The notes under the pieces were generated by a model, which saw nothing but the letters and a program-made list of their open reading frames with translations, searched no databases and had not been told where the DNA came from. From Streptococcus suis 10581 (GTDB taxonomy: Bacteria > Bacillota > Bacilli > Lactobacillales > Streptococcaceae): a DNA stretch of 64,000 bases. This document shows, piece after piece, positions 24,977-33,754 of this stretch (position 1 is its first letter; every line of letters starts with the position of its first letter). The position numbers were made by a program, and so were the translations under genes. The DNA lies in NCBI GenBank assembly GCA_000440235.1, contig ALKQ01000069.1, positions 1-64,000 on the forward strand, given 5' to 3'.

Positions 24977-25801
24977 ATGAACAAATCCTACTTTTATTTG
25001 GATATGAAAACTCATGAATTAGACGTTCCATTCACTGGTCGAAAGCGTCGTGTCCGTGTCTTATTGCCAAAAGGTTACGAAGAAAATACGGAAACGACCT
25101 ATCCAGTTGTCTACTTCCATGATGGGCAAAATGTACTCTACAGTAAGGAAGCCTTTTCTGGTCATTCTTGGAAAGTCATTCCGACAATCAAGCGAAATCC
25201 CGATATTGCCAAGATGATTATCGTAGCGATTGACAATGATGGTGCTGAACGGATGCATGAATATGCTGCATGGAAGTTTAGCGAAATGGGGATTCCAGGC
25301 ATTCAGTTTGGTGGCAAGGGAACCTTATATGCCGAATTTGTCATGGATGTGGTGAAGCCCTTTATCGATCAAGAATACCGTACTAAGTCTGATAAGACTC
25401 ACACAGCTATGATTGGTTCATCTTTAGGTGGTAATATCACACAATTTATGGGATTGGCTTATCAGGACCAAATCGGCTGTTTGGGAGTATTTTCTTCTGC
25501 AAACTGGCTTCATCAAGAAGCTTTTGACCGCTATATTGAGCGTCAAGCCTTGGATAAGGACCAACGTGTTTATATCTACGTTGGAACAGAAGAAGCAGAT
25601 GATACAGATAAAACCTTGATGGCAGGTAATATCAAGCAATCCTATATCAATTCCTCTCTGACTTACTATCGTCAATTGATCGCTGGCGGAGTGGATTTGG
25701 ACAATATCGCCTTGGAAGTCGTTTCAGGTGCAGTCCATAGTGAAGAAGCTTGGGCAACTTATTTGCCAGATTGCTTGCGCTTTTTAAGCGAAAAATGGTA
25801 A
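24977..25801 (+). CDS. Alpha/beta-hydrolase, putative esterase (first of pair)
   Basis: ATG 24977 is 7 bases after AGAAAGAG; an in-frame ATG 24971 is too close to it. The 274-residue protein has no signal peptide. The nucleophile Ser lies in AMIGSSLGGNITQF (about residue 153), and a late His in SGAVHSEEAWATYLP fits the catalytic triad. The family includes esterase D- and enterochelin-esterase-like enzymes. It heads an operon with a second esterase and an ATP-grasp enzyme, which together suggest processing of a small metabolite or peptide; the substrate is unknown. Confidence 0.8.
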   Translation: MNKSYFYLDMKTHELDVPFTGRKRRVRVLLPKGYEENTETTYPVVYFHDGQNVLYSKEAFSGHSWKVIPTIKRNPDIAKMIIVAIDNDGAERMHEYAAWKFSEMGIPGIQFGGKGTLYAEFVMDVVKPFIDQEYRTKSDKTHTAMIGSSLGGNITQFMGLAYQDQIGCLGVFSSANWLHQEAFDRYIERQALDKDQRVYIYVGTEEADDTDKTLMAGNIKQSYINSSLTYYRQLIAGGVDLDNIALEVVSGAVHSEEAWATYLPDCLRFLSEKW

Positions 25802-25829
25802 TAGATTAGAAATTGTTAGGAGAAAAAAG

Positions 25830-26576
25830 ATGCACGTTGAATTTTTAAGTCATTGGTCTGGAAATCTTGGCCGAGAAATGAATCTAAATCGTTATGGTCA
25901 CGCAGGGATTCCTGTGGTTGTTTTCGCCTCATCAGGCGGTTCTTACAATGAGTATGCGGATTTTGGGATGATTGAAGCTTGCCGTGGATCTATCGAGGCA
26001 GGTCATGTTCAATTTTTCACCTTAACGAGTTACGATAGTGAAAGCTGGTTGGCAGACTGGAAATCTATTCATGACAAAGCAGAAGCTCACCGCGCCTACG
26101 AACGCTATGTGATTGAAGAAGCGATTCCCTTTATCAAACATAAAACTGGCTGGTTCGATGGGATGATGACGACCGGTTGCTCTATGGGAGCCTACCACGC
26201 GCTGAATTTCTTCCTCCAGCATCCGGATGTTTTCACAAAAGTCATCGCCCTTTCAGGTGTCTATGATGCTCGTTTCTTTAACAACAACCACGACTACGGG
26301 CAAGATGATGCAGTTTATCAAAACTCACCATCTGATTACATTTGGAACCAAAACGACGGTTGGTTTATTGACAAATACCGTCAAGCTGATATTATCGTTT
26401 GTACCGGTTTGGGCGATTGGGAACAAGACGGTCTGGACTCATTCTACAACCTAAAACGTGCCTTTGAAGAAAAGAATATCCCAGCTTGGTTTGATGCTTG
26501 GGGAACAGATGTGGCCCACGACTGGGTGTGGTGGAGAAAGCAAATGCCATTCTTCCTTCATTCTATCGGACTTTAA
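25830..26576 (+). CDS. Alpha/beta-hydrolase, putative esterase (second of pair)
   Basis: The 248-residue protein is in the same family as the gene before it, with the nucleophile Ser in TTGCSMGAYHALNFF and a C-terminal His in DVAHDWVWWRKQMPFFL. It opens with NLGREMNLNRYGHAGIPVVVF and lacks a signal peptide. AGGAGA precedes the start. The 28-base gap places it in one operon with its neighbours. Confidence 0.8.
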   Translation: MHVEFLSHWSGNLGREMNLNRYGHAGIPVVVFASSGGSYNEYADFGMIEACRGSIEAGHVQFFTLTSYDSESWLADWKSIHDKAEAHRAYERYVIEEAIPFIKHKTGWFDGMMTTGCSMGAYHALNFFLQHPDVFTKVIALSGVYDARFFNNNHDYGQDDAVYQNSPSDYIWNQNDGWFIDKYRQADIIVCTGLGDWEQDGLDSFYNLKRAFEEKNIPAWFDAWGTDVAHDWVWWRKQMPFFLHSIGL

Positions 26577-26593
26577 GTTAGAAAGGACTACCT

Positions 26594-27760
26594 ATGAATT
26601 ATCTCGTTATTTCACCTTTTTATCCAGAAAATTTTCAACCATTCACCATTGAATTGGCTAAAAAAGAAGGCGTTACGGTTCTAGGTATCGGGCAAGAACC
26701 TTACGATCAATTGCCTGAAGAACTTCGTAATGCCTTAACAGAATACTTCCGTGTCAATGATTTGGAAAATATTGATGAAGTCAAGCGTGCGGCAGCCTTC
26801 CTAATTTACAAACATGGTCCAATAGATCGTGTAGAATCTCATAACGAGCATTGGCTTGAAAATGATGCAGCCCTTCGTGAACAATTTAATATCTTTGGTG
26901 CCAAACCAAAACACCTGAAAAAGACTAAATTTAAGTCAGAGATGAAAAAATTCTTCTCAAAAGCAGGGGTTCCAGTCGTTCCTGGTATGGTTGTCAAATC
27001 GGAGAAAGACATTGATAAGGCTGTTAAGACAATTGGTTTTCCAATGATTGCCAAGCCAGATAATGGAGTCGGCGCTTCCGGAACCTTTAAATTGACCAAA
27101 AAAGCTGATATCGAAACATTTAAAAATGCTTGGGACGGTCAAACGGTTTACTTCTTTGAAAAATTTGTTAATTCAAGCATCATCACAACCTATGACGGAT
27201 TGGTCGATCATGAAGGAAATGTTGTTTTTGAAACAGGTTTGACCTATGTTCATACACCGTTTGAATTGATGCAAAGCAAAAAAGATAATGCCTACTATAT
27301 TGAAAAAGAATTAGATCCGAAATTAGTAAAATATGGTCGTGCGATTATCAAGGCCTTCGGTATGAAAGAACGTTTTTTCCATATTGAATTTTTCAAGGAT
27401 GGGAACGACTACATTGCTATTGAATACAACAACCGCATGGCAGGTGGTTTCACAGTTGAAGCCTATAACTATGCACATTCTATTGACCTTTTCCGTGATT
27501 ACGCAAACATTGTAACAGGTGGTGATGTTGAAGAGAGACGATTCGATTCACAATACTGCTTGGTCGCAACTCGCCGAGATACAACTGATTACGTTCATTC
27601 GGCAGATGATATCCATCAGAAATTCGCTGGTAAGATTAAAACCGTCAAACGCATGCCAGATGCCTTTGCAGAACTGCAAGGAAACGATGCCTACCTTCTT
27701 GTGACTGAGAGCAAGGAAGAGTTAGACGATATGATTGCCTTTATTGGGAAGACAAAATAG
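26594..27760 (+). CDS. ATP-grasp family ligase
   Basis: The 388-residue protein has the ATP-grasp layout: an N-terminal alpha/beta domain, then GFPMIAKPDNGVGASGTFKL (ATP-binding loop), and the metal-binding strand FHIEFFKDGNDYIAIEYNNR. It resembles proteins annotated as carbamoyl-phosphate-synthase-like ATP-grasp enzymes, but is not CarB. It probably joins a carboxylate to an amine; the companion esterases may make or cleave its substrate. It is the last gene of the operon, with a terminator 10 bases after. Confidence 0.82.
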   Translation: MNYLVISPFYPENFQPFTIELAKKEGVTVLGIGQEPYDQLPEELRNALTEYFRVNDLENIDEVKRAAAFLIYKHGPIDRVESHNEHWLENDAALREQFNIFGAKPKHLKKTKFKSEMKKFFSKAGVPVVPGMVVKSEKDIDKAVKTIGFPMIAKPDNGVGASGTFKLTKKADIETFKNAWDGQTVYFFEKFVNSSIITTYDGLVDHEGNVVFETGLTYVHTPFELMQSKKDNAYYIEKELDPKLVKYGRAIIKAFGMKERFFHIEFFKDGNDYIAIEYNNRMAGGFTVEAYNYAHSIDLFRDYANIVTGGDVEERRFDSQYCLVATRRDTTDYVHSADDIHQKFAGKIKTVKRMPDAFAELQGNDAYLLVTESKEELDDMIAFIGKTK

Positions 27761-27769
27761 ACTAGATTA

Positions 27770-27801
27770 AGAGGTTGGGCAAAAAGTCCAGCCTCTCTTT
27801 T
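27770..27801 (+). terminator. Terminator of the esterase/ATP-grasp operon
   Basis: AGAGGTTGG pairs with CCAGCCTCT, followed by CTTTT. Confidence 0.75.
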
Positions 27802-28060
27802 CAGAGTTCGCATCAACATCTCAGCGCAGTGGTTGATTGGCAGATTTGTTCGTGTTTCACACTCCAAATCTGACCATTACGACTGTTGCGAACAAAGTTC
27901 GCTCTATTTCCAACCTCAAACTGTCTCCCAGACAGTTTGAGCTGTGCGGGGGTGGGAGTGAAACAGTCTGGGGATAGACTGTTTCAGCTCAACAACTGGA
28001 AATAAGGACTTGTTGACGAACTCTTTTTTTGACCAGTCGAGTTCTTTCCCACTCCCTTTT
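27802..28060. repeat. Intergenic dispersed-repeat region
   Basis: No gene is visible. It contains AAACTGTCTCCCAGACAGTTTG (a perfect dyad around 27918-27939) and GGTGGGAGTGAAACAGTCTG followed by GGGATAGACTGTTTC, a hairpin-forming motif closely matched near 43935-44033, with a looser relative near 47925. These appear to be copies of a species-typical small repeat family. Confidence 0.5.
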
Positions 28061-28067
28061 TCTTTCC

Positions 28068-28131
28068 TTACAAAGCTGTAAGTTTTTTAATCAGAACTGT
28101 AAGTGAGTACAGAAAGAATATTTTCTATAAT
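28068..28131 (+). promoter_or_regulatory. BceR-type operator and promoter of the peptide-resistance operon
   Basis: TTACA-AAGC-TGTAA (28068-28081) fits the TNACA-N4-TGTAA consensus of BceR-type regulators exactly. A second, degenerate half (CTGTAAGT at 28097-28104) repeats the same phrase 21 bases downstream. TATAAT at 28126-28131 is a perfect -10. Confidence 0.7.
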
Positions 28132-28163
28132 AGACTCATAAGAAATAGAAAGAAGGAAATCAT

Positions 28164-28304
28164 ATGTCATTCAAATTTTTACAAGCAAAGAGAATAGAAG
28201 AAAAGGTATTCTCAGAAAAAGAAAAGGCTGAACTCTTGGAACAGGCAGAATTCTTAGAGGAATTATCCCATAATTTGCAAAGTATAAGATTTATGGCATA
28301 CTAG
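28164..28304 (+). CDS. Small helical protein of unknown function
   Basis: The 46-residue ORF starts 8 bases after AAGGA and lies 33 bases downstream of a perfect -10 box, so it is probably expressed as the first gene of the BceAB-type operon. It is highly charged and helical (EKVFSEKEKAELLEQAEFLE), with no membrane segment. Twelve bases separate it from the lipoprotein gene. I do not recognise it. Confidence 0.55.
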   Translation: MSFKFLQAKRIEEKVFSEKEKAELLEQAEFLEELSHNLQSIRFMAY

Positions 28305-28316
28305 AGGGAGGAAACT

Positions 28317-28700
28317 ATGAAAAAGAAAGTATTTGGTTTGCTGGCTTTGGGTAGTATAATGCTAACCGCTTGCTCTTCCTCTTCAGCAGGTCTTAGCTTT
28401 GATGAGGGCTATCAAACTTTCCATTACAAGGGAAAAGATTATGCCGTTAGCAAACAGGAAGTTGCCGAAGATAGCATTCGAGGAACAGAAGCCAAGTTTA
28501 TGGAATGGCCCGTTGTCAAAGAAGAGGGTTCTGTCAAAGAAATAGTTTCCTTGAATAATCTTTACACTACTTCTAACAAGGAATGGGCCATCGGTGTCCA
28601 GGATGGTTATTATAAGGTGGATTTAGAAGATAATATTGCTGAATCAGACCGAATCGACTATCAAGCAGTTCTTGACCAAGTTGATTTAGACAGTGAATAA
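28317..28700 (+). CDS. Lipoprotein of the BceAB-type operon, possibly NisI/SpaI-like immunity protein
   Basis: The 127-residue protein has a lipoprotein signal: MKKK, a hydrophobic stretch and lipobox LTAC with Cys19, followed by a serine linker. The mature part (about 105 residues) has no catalytic motif; it resembles proteins annotated as NisI/SpaI-family lantibiotic-immunity lipoproteins, from memory. Located between a promoter and the ABC genes of a BceAB-type exporter, it probably binds antimicrobial peptide at the outer membrane face. Confidence 0.7.
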   Translation: MKKKVFGLLALGSIMLTACSSSSAGLSFDEGYQTFHYKGKDYAVSKQEVAEDSIRGTEAKFMEWPVVKEEGSVKEIVSLNNLYTTSNKEWAIGVQDGYYKVDLEDNIAESDRIDYQAVLDQVDLDSE

Positions 28701-28716
28701 GGAATTAGGAGTAACT

Positions 28717-29469
28717 ATGTTATTAGAAATCAATCATTTAGAAAAAGTTTACCGCACGCGCTTTTCAAAAGAGGAAACTCGTGCCTTGCAAGATGTGGAT
28801 TTTAAGGTAGAAGAGGGCGAGTTTATCGCCATCATGGGTGAAAGTGGTTCTGGTAAGACGACTTTGCTCAACATTCTAGCAACCTTGGACAAGCCGACGA
28901 GAGGTTCGGTTATCTTAAATAATCAAGATATTACGAAAATCAAGGAAAGCAAGTTGGCGGATTTCCGTTTGCGTAACCTAGGTTTTGTTTTCCAAGATTT
29001 TAATCTCTTGGATACCCTGTCCATCCAAGACAACATCTTTTTACCTCTGGTATTGGCACGCGCTAGTCATCAAGAAATGGAAAAACGGTTGAAAGTTTTA
29101 GCTCCAAAATTACGCATTCAAGATTTGTTGAAGAAACGTCCTTTCGAGCTATCTGGTGGACAGAAGCAGCGCGTGGCTATTGCCCGTAGTTTGATTACCC
29201 AGCCGCAGATTGTCCTAGCAGACGAACCGACGGCGGCCCTAGATTATCGCAATTCAGAGGACTTGCTGAATTTGTTTGAAGAGATTAACCGTGACGGTCA
29301 AACCATTCTCATGGTGACCCACTCAGCCAATGCAGCCAGCCACGCCAAACGGGTTCTCTTTATCAAGGATGGGCGTATTTTCCACCAATTGTACAAGGCA
29401 GACAAGAGCAATCAAGACTTTGCCAAGGAAATTTCGCTCAATATGTCTGCACTTTTAGGGGGTGAGTAG
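28717..29469 (+). CDS. BceA-type ABC transporter ATP-binding protein
   Basis: ATG 28717 follows AGGAG; an in-frame GTG at 28693 overlaps the lipoprotein gene and is less likely. The 250-residue ATPase has Walker [11 protein letters not shown]-loop [13 protein letters not shown], signature [16 protein letters not shown] and Walker [12 protein letters not shown]. With the next gene it forms a BceAB-type transporter that frees targets from peptide antibiotics acting on the cell wall. It abuts the permease gene directly. Confidence 0.9.
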   Translation: MLLEINHLEKVYRTRFSKEETRALQDVDFKVEEGEFIAIMGESGSGKTTLLNILATLDKPTRGSVILNNQDITKIKESKLADFRLRNLGFVFQDFNLLDTLSIQDNIFLPLVLARASHQEMEKRLKVLAPKLRIQDLLKKRPFELSGGQKQRVAIARSLITQPQIVLADEPTAALDYRNSEDLLNLFEEINRDGQTILMVTHSANAASHAKRVLFIKDGRIFHQLYKADKSNQDFAKEISLNMSALLGGE

Positions 29470-31440
29470 ATGTTTTACCTCAAACTTGCTGGGCAAAATA
29501 TCCGAAAATCCATGGGTGTTTTTGCTCCCTTCGTTTTAGCCAGTCTGGTCCTCTTTACCCTGATTTGTTCCATGTTCTTGATCATGCTGAGTCCAGTTAT
29601 GAAGATCATGGGCTCTGGTGCCATTTCTATCGGTCTTGGTGTTGTTGTTCTGACCATTTTCTCGGTCATTATGGAAATTTATAGCTTTAATTTCCTGATG
29701 AAACAACGGGCGAGGGAATTTGGTCTCTATAACATGCTGGGGATGAACAAGAAAAAGGTAGCCTTGATAGCCAGCTTAGAATTGATGATGATTTTCTTGC
29801 TAGTTGTGGTTCTTGGTTCTGTCTTAGCTGGTGTGTTTGCAAATGTTCTCTACTTGATTTTTGTCAATCTAACACATTATAGTGATTTGCATTTTGGAAT
29901 TGCCCCTCTGGCCTTTGTCATGACCGCCTTTCTCTTTGCTGGTTTCTTCTTTCTCTTGGAATTGCTGGCCATTCGAACCATTGGCAAGACCAGTCCGCTG
30001 ATTTTGTTCCGAGCTAGTGAAAAAGGGGAGAAGGAGCCAAAAGGCAATGTCCTTCTGGCTGCCCTTGGTGTAGTGGGACTGGGTGTTGGATACTACCTAT
30101 CACTTTCATCTAAAGCAGTAGGTCTAGATGTTATCTATCGGTTCTTTATCGCTGTGCTCTTTGTCATTGCGGGGACCTATCTGTTCTACATCAGTTTTAT
30201 GACTTGGTATTTGAAGGCTCGTCGGAAAAACAAGCGGTATTTCTATACGCCAGAGCATTTCATTACGACTTCGCAGATGATTTTCCGGATGAAACAGCAT
30301 GCAACGGGTTTGGCCAATATTACGCTGCTTGCAGTCATGGCCTTTGTGACCATTGCGACCACAACCTCCCTTTATACAGGTATGGCAAATATGACAAGTG
30401 GACTCTATCCCAAGGAAACATCTATTACCTATAAAGTTTCGGATAGAAGTCAAGGTGTAGCTGCCTATCAGCAATCGGTGCTCAGCCATTTTCCAGAAAA
30501 AGCCAATGACAATCTATCCTATCTGACCTACCAAGCAGGTTTGGTCTATGATAGTGGCGAAGAGATTGTCATTAGCCCAGAAACTATTGCCAATCCAGAC
30601 TTTAGCAAAATGGCCTTTACCTACTTCATCACCCAAGATGATTTCAGGAAATTAGGTAATGACCTGCCAGAGCTTGCTGCCAATCAAGTTGCTTTTATGC
30701 GTCTGGGCGAAAAACCATCGCTTAAGAAGCTCATTTTGGGCGAGCAAACCTTTGAGAATGTAGCCAATCTTGACCAGGCTATTTTCCCAGACATCATCAA
30801 TACGCTAAATGCCGCCGTTATGGTAGTCAGTGATGACACAGTATTGGATGCTGTTCGTAAGTATTATGAGTCCAATAATCCGCAAGGCTATACAGTCAGT
30901 CTGGACTACCGTGTCTTTACCGATTTGACCAAGGAAGAAGTAGTAAAAGTTGGTGAGCAGGCAGGTAATATTTACACTATTTCCAATGAAAATGGGGAAT
31001 ATGTCGGAAATATCATGCAACGTACGGATTTCAACAATATGCTCATGGGCTTTACAGGCGGTTTCCTCTTTACAGGTTTCTTGCTGGGAATTAGTTTCCT
31101 ACTGGGTGCAGCCTTGATTATCTACTACAAGCAGTACTCTGAAGGGTATGAGGACAAGAAATCCTACAAGATTCTACAAGAAGTGGGCATGAGTGCAGCA
31201 GCGGTCAAAAAGACCATTAACTCCCAAACACTTACGGTCTTCTTTATGCCTTTGGTCATGGCGACCCTACACTTTGTCATCGCCCTTGTCATGCTCAAGC
31301 AAATGCTACTGAGTTTTGGTGTTACCTCATCACTAATGATTTATACGGTCAGTGGAATTACTTTGCTTGCAGTTGCCTTGATTTACTTTGTCATTTACAA
31401 GTGGACCAGTCGCACCTATTACCACATTATTGAACGGTAG
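29470..31440 (+). CDS. BceB-type FtsX-domain permease
   Basis: The 656-residue protein has ten predicted membrane segments arranged as in BceB: one near the N-terminus (VFAPFVLASLVLFTLICSMF), segments 2-4 in the first FtsX domain (to about 175), then more around 200-300, a large extracellular domain (about 310-520), and a second FtsX domain at the C-terminus. The extracellular domain senses peptide antibiotics and signals through the BceS-type kinase encoded downstream. Full length and intact. Confidence 0.9.
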   Translation: MFYLKLAGQNIRKSMGVFAPFVLASLVLFTLICSMFLIMLSPVMKIMGSGAISIGLGVVVLTIFSVIMEIYSFNFLMKQRAREFGLYNMLGMNKKKVALIASLELMMIFLLVVVLGSVLAGVFANVLYLIFVNLTHYSDLHFGIAPLAFVMTAFLFAGFFFLLELLAIRTIGKTSPLILFRASEKGEKEPKGNVLLAALGVVGLGVGYYLSLSSKAVGLDVIYRFFIAVLFVIAGTYLFYISFMTWYLKARRKNKRYFYTPEHFITTSQMIFRMKQHATGLANITLLAVMAFVTIATTTSLYTGMANMTSGLYPKETSITYKVSDRSQGVAAYQQSVLSHFPEKANDNLSYLTYQAGLVYDSGEEIVISPETIANPDFSKMAFTYFITQDDFRKLGNDLPELAANQVAFMRLGEKPSLKKLILGEQTFENVANLDQAIFPDIINTLNAAVMVVSDDTVLDAVRKYYESNNPQGYTVSLDYRVFTDLTKEEVVKVGEQAGNIYTISNENGEYVGNIMQRTDFNNMLMGFTGGFLFTGFLLGISFLLGAALIIYYKQYSEGYEDKKSYKILQEVGMSAAAVKKTINSQTLTVFFMPLVMATLHFVIALVMLKQMLLSFGVTSSLMIYTVSGITLLAVALIYFVIYKWTSRTYYHIIER

Positions 31441-31467
31441 CAGAAGTCTCGCCTTGTGCGAGATTTC

Positions 31468-31505
31468 TTGCATTTTTTAGGAAATGGTGTTACAATGGTA
31501 ATACC
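31468..31505 (+). promoter_or_regulatory. Promoter and operator of the toxin-antitoxin pair
   Basis: TTGCAT (31468-31473) and TACAAT (31491-31496) have 17-base spacing. The dyad GGTGTTAC-AATG-GTAATACC (31486-31505, one mismatch) overlaps the -10, as expected for autorepression by a RelB-type antitoxin. Confidence 0.65.
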
Positions 31506-31531
31506 AAAGAAATACCAGAAGAGGTGAGAAA

Positions 31532-31783
31532 ATGGCAGCTATTACATTGAAAGTTTCTGAGCAGGACAAGCTCTTTATGCAGGCTATGGCAAAGTTTGAA
31601 GGTGTGAGTTTGTCAGAACTCATTCGGACTAAAACCCTTGAAGCCCTTGAAGATGAATACGATGCGCGTGTGGCTGATATTGCTTGGGCAGAATACCAAG
31701 CAGACTTGGCGAATGGAATTGAGCCGATTAGCTGGGAGGAGATGTTGGAAGAGTTGGGGTTGACGAATGAAGACCTGTTATAA
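31532..31783 (+). CDS. RelB-type antitoxin (DUF6290 family)
   Basis: The 83-residue protein has an N-terminal ribbon-helix-helix segment (MAAITLKVSEQDKLFMQAM, then FEGVSLSELIRTKTLEALED) and an acidic C-terminal tail that would wrap the toxin. AGAGGTG precedes the start. It overlaps the toxin gene by 17 bases. Confidence 0.82.
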   Translation: MAAITLKVSEQDKLFMQAMAKFEGVSLSELIRTKTLEALEDEYDARVADIAWAEYQADLANGIEPISWEEMLEELGLTNEDLL

Positions 31784-32033
31784 ACTCGTACCAACCAGTC
31801 GTTTTATCAAACAATTGAAAAAGCTGGACAAATTTACTCAAAAACAGATTACCAACTACCTGTCCAGTCATGTGACTGACAATCCCAGACAATACGGAAA
31901 AGCCTTGACTGCCAATCATTCTGGCCAATGGCGGTACCGTATTGGCAATTATCGGGTCATCGTCAGCATTGAGGATGATAAATTGATCGTAACAGCCCTT
32001 GAAGTCGGGCATCGAAAAGAAGTATATAAATAA
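31767..32033 (+). CDS. RelE/ParE-family toxin
   Basis: The 88-residue basic protein has the RelE fold signature: RFIKQLKKLDKFTQKQI, the LTANHSGQWRYRIGNYRVIV core with its conserved arginines, and a final strand LEVGHRKEVYK. Such toxins cleave mRNA on the ribosome. It overlaps its antitoxin gene and is followed at once by a terminator. The pair splits an otherwise typical BceAB-BceRS block. Confidence 0.85.
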   Translation: MKTCYKLVPTSRFIKQLKKLDKFTQKQITNYLSSHVTDNPRQYGKALTANHSGQWRYRIGNYRVIVSIEDDKLIVTALEVGHRKEVYK

Positions 32034-32060
32034 AAAGCCAAGACCTGTGTCCTGGCTTTT
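32034..32060 (+). terminator. Terminator after the toxin gene
   Basis: AAAAGCCA pairs with TGGCTTTT. It ends 6 bases before the next start codon, so the response-regulator gene may depend on readthrough. Confidence 0.6.
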
Positions 32061-32065
32061 GCAGC

Positions 32066-32740
32066 ATGAAGAAGATGAAAAAAGAGAAGATTTATATTGT
32101 TGAAGATGATGAGATGATTGTCCAGCTCTTGAAGCAGCATCTGGGCAAATCTTATCAGGTAGAAAGTGTGCAGAATTTCCGAGCTGTCAGTCAGGAAGTT
32201 GCTGAAATTAAACCAGACTTGGTGCTGATGGACATTAGCCTACCCTATTACAACGGCTTTTACTGGACGACAGAAATCCGTAAAACCATGACCATGCCCA
32301 TTATCTTTATCTCCTCTAGCGATGATGAGATGAATGCGGTCATGGCCATGAACATGGGCGGGGATGATTTTGTGTCCAAGCCTTTTTCACTAGGGATTTT
32401 GGATGCCAAAATCGGAGCCTTCCTGCGTCGGGTTAATCAATTCAGCAAATCAACTGATTTGTCTATCGACCAATTCCAGCTTAGTTTAGACGGGCGATTT
32501 TCAAACGAATCGGAACAGGTTCAATTGTCTCCTACGGAAACCAAGATTTTGTCCGCCTTACTAGAAAGACAAGGGGAGATTGTCAGCAAGGATGAACTCT
32601 TGGAAAAACTCTGGGAAAATGAAGAATTTATTGACCAGAATACGCTCAATGTCAACATGACTAGGCTGCGTAAGAAGGTGAGCGAGGTCGGTTTTGAACG
32701 TATTCATACCGTTCGTGGCGTGGGGTACTTGGTCAAATGA
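32066..32740 (+). CDS. BceR-type response regulator
   Basis: The 224-residue OmpR-family protein has the receiver pocket IYIVEDDEMI, phosphoacceptor Asp in LVLMDISLPYYNGF, Lys in FVSKPFS, and a winged-helix with SPTETKILSALLERQGEIVS and HTVRGVGYLVK. ATG 32066 or 32075 could start it. It pairs with the next gene (4-base overlap) and should bind the TTACA-N4-TGTAA box at 28068. Confidence 0.88.
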   Translation: MKKMKKEKIYIVEDDEMIVQLLKQHLGKSYQVESVQNFRAVSQEVAEIKPDLVLMDISLPYYNGFYWTTEIRKTMTMPIIFISSSDDEMNAVMAMNMGGDDFVSKPFSLGILDAKIGAFLRRVNQFSKSTDLSIDQFQLSLDGRFSNESEQVQLSPTETKILSALLERQGEIVSKDELLEKLWENEEFIDQNTLNVNMTRLRKKVSEVGFERIHTVRGVGYLVK

Positions 32741-33678
32741 TAGCAAAATTTATCCGTGAATACCGGAGTTTTTACTTCTCCTACATTGTTCTGGCTACTA
32801 GTTTTATCTTGCTCTTCTTTCTCTATCAACTGCCCACCGAATTCCTGCAAAACGCTCTGCTATTGTCCCTAACCCTTATCATCCTACTGACAGTAGGCCT
32901 GTTCTGGAAGTTTCGCAACCGCATGAGAGCCTTGGAAGACTATGTCCATGAAGAAGCTCTGCCCCTGCTTAATAAGCCGGTGGACCTTGCCTATCTCAAC
33001 TTAATTGAAGCGGAAAAGGAGGCGACACGGGAGCAGCTTTTGGTCTATAAGTCACGAGAAGAAGACTTGCAAGCTATGGTCAAAATGTGGTCCCACCAAA
33101 TGAAAGTACCTCTGGCTGCCCTGTCTTTGATGAGCCAGACTGACAATCTCAACCAGCAGGATGTCGATCATCAGCTTTTGCGCTTGGATAATTACATGGC
33201 CAATCTCCTCAATTACCTCAAACTGACCAACCATGCCAGCGATTTTCGCTTTGAGCAGGTGGAAGTTAGAGAAGTAGTGGTCGATTTGGTCAAAAAATAC
33301 CGTAATCAGTTCTTGCAAAAAGAGATTTCGGTGACCATCAATGGAAATTGGCTACTGAAAACCGACAGAAAATGGCTCAGCTTTGCCCTGTCACAGATTA
33401 TAGACAACGCCCTCAAGTACAATAAGACTGGTGGTAAGGTCACTATTGAACTGAATGAGGGAATTTCCATTTCCGATACGGGAATTGGCATTCTGGCAGA
33501 AGACATTCCACGCCTGTTTGATGAGGGATTTACAGGTTTTAATGGCCGTGAACACCAAAAAGCGACAGGGTTTGGGCTTTATTTGACAAAGCGTGTTTTA
33601 AGTCAATTAGATTTAGGCATTAAAGTGGAAAGTCGAGTAGACGTCGGCACCACTGTAAGCATCACAAAAGTACAGTAG
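32737..33678 (+). CDS. BceS-type intramembrane-sensing histidine kinase
   Basis: The 313-residue kinase has two close membrane segments (about 14-34 and 38-57) with almost no loop, as in BceS. The H-box is MVKMWSHQMKVPLAALSLM, the N-box QIIDNALKYNKTG, and the G-boxes DTGIGI and TGFGLYL. It has no sensory domain of its own and relies on the BceAB transporter to detect peptides. Confidence 0.9.
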   Translation: MIAKFIREYRSFYFSYIVLATSFILLFFLYQLPTEFLQNALLLSLTLIILLTVGLFWKFRNRMRALEDYVHEEALPLLNKPVDLAYLNLIEAEKEATREQLLVYKSREEDLQAMVKMWSHQMKVPLAALSLMSQTDNLNQQDVDHQLLRLDNYMANLLNYLKLTNHASDFRFEQVEVREVVVDLVKKYRNQFLQKEISVTINGNWLLKTDRKWLSFALSQIIDNALKYNKTGGKVTIELNEGISISDTGIGILAEDIPRLFDEGFTGFNGREHQKATGFGLYLTKRVLSQLDLGIKVESRVDVGTTVSITKVQ

Positions 33679-33754
33679 AAGCTGTGCTTTTTCCTTTTGA
33701 AAGCGCTTTGATTTTGTGATATACTGAAACTACTAGATAAATCAGGAGGTTACT

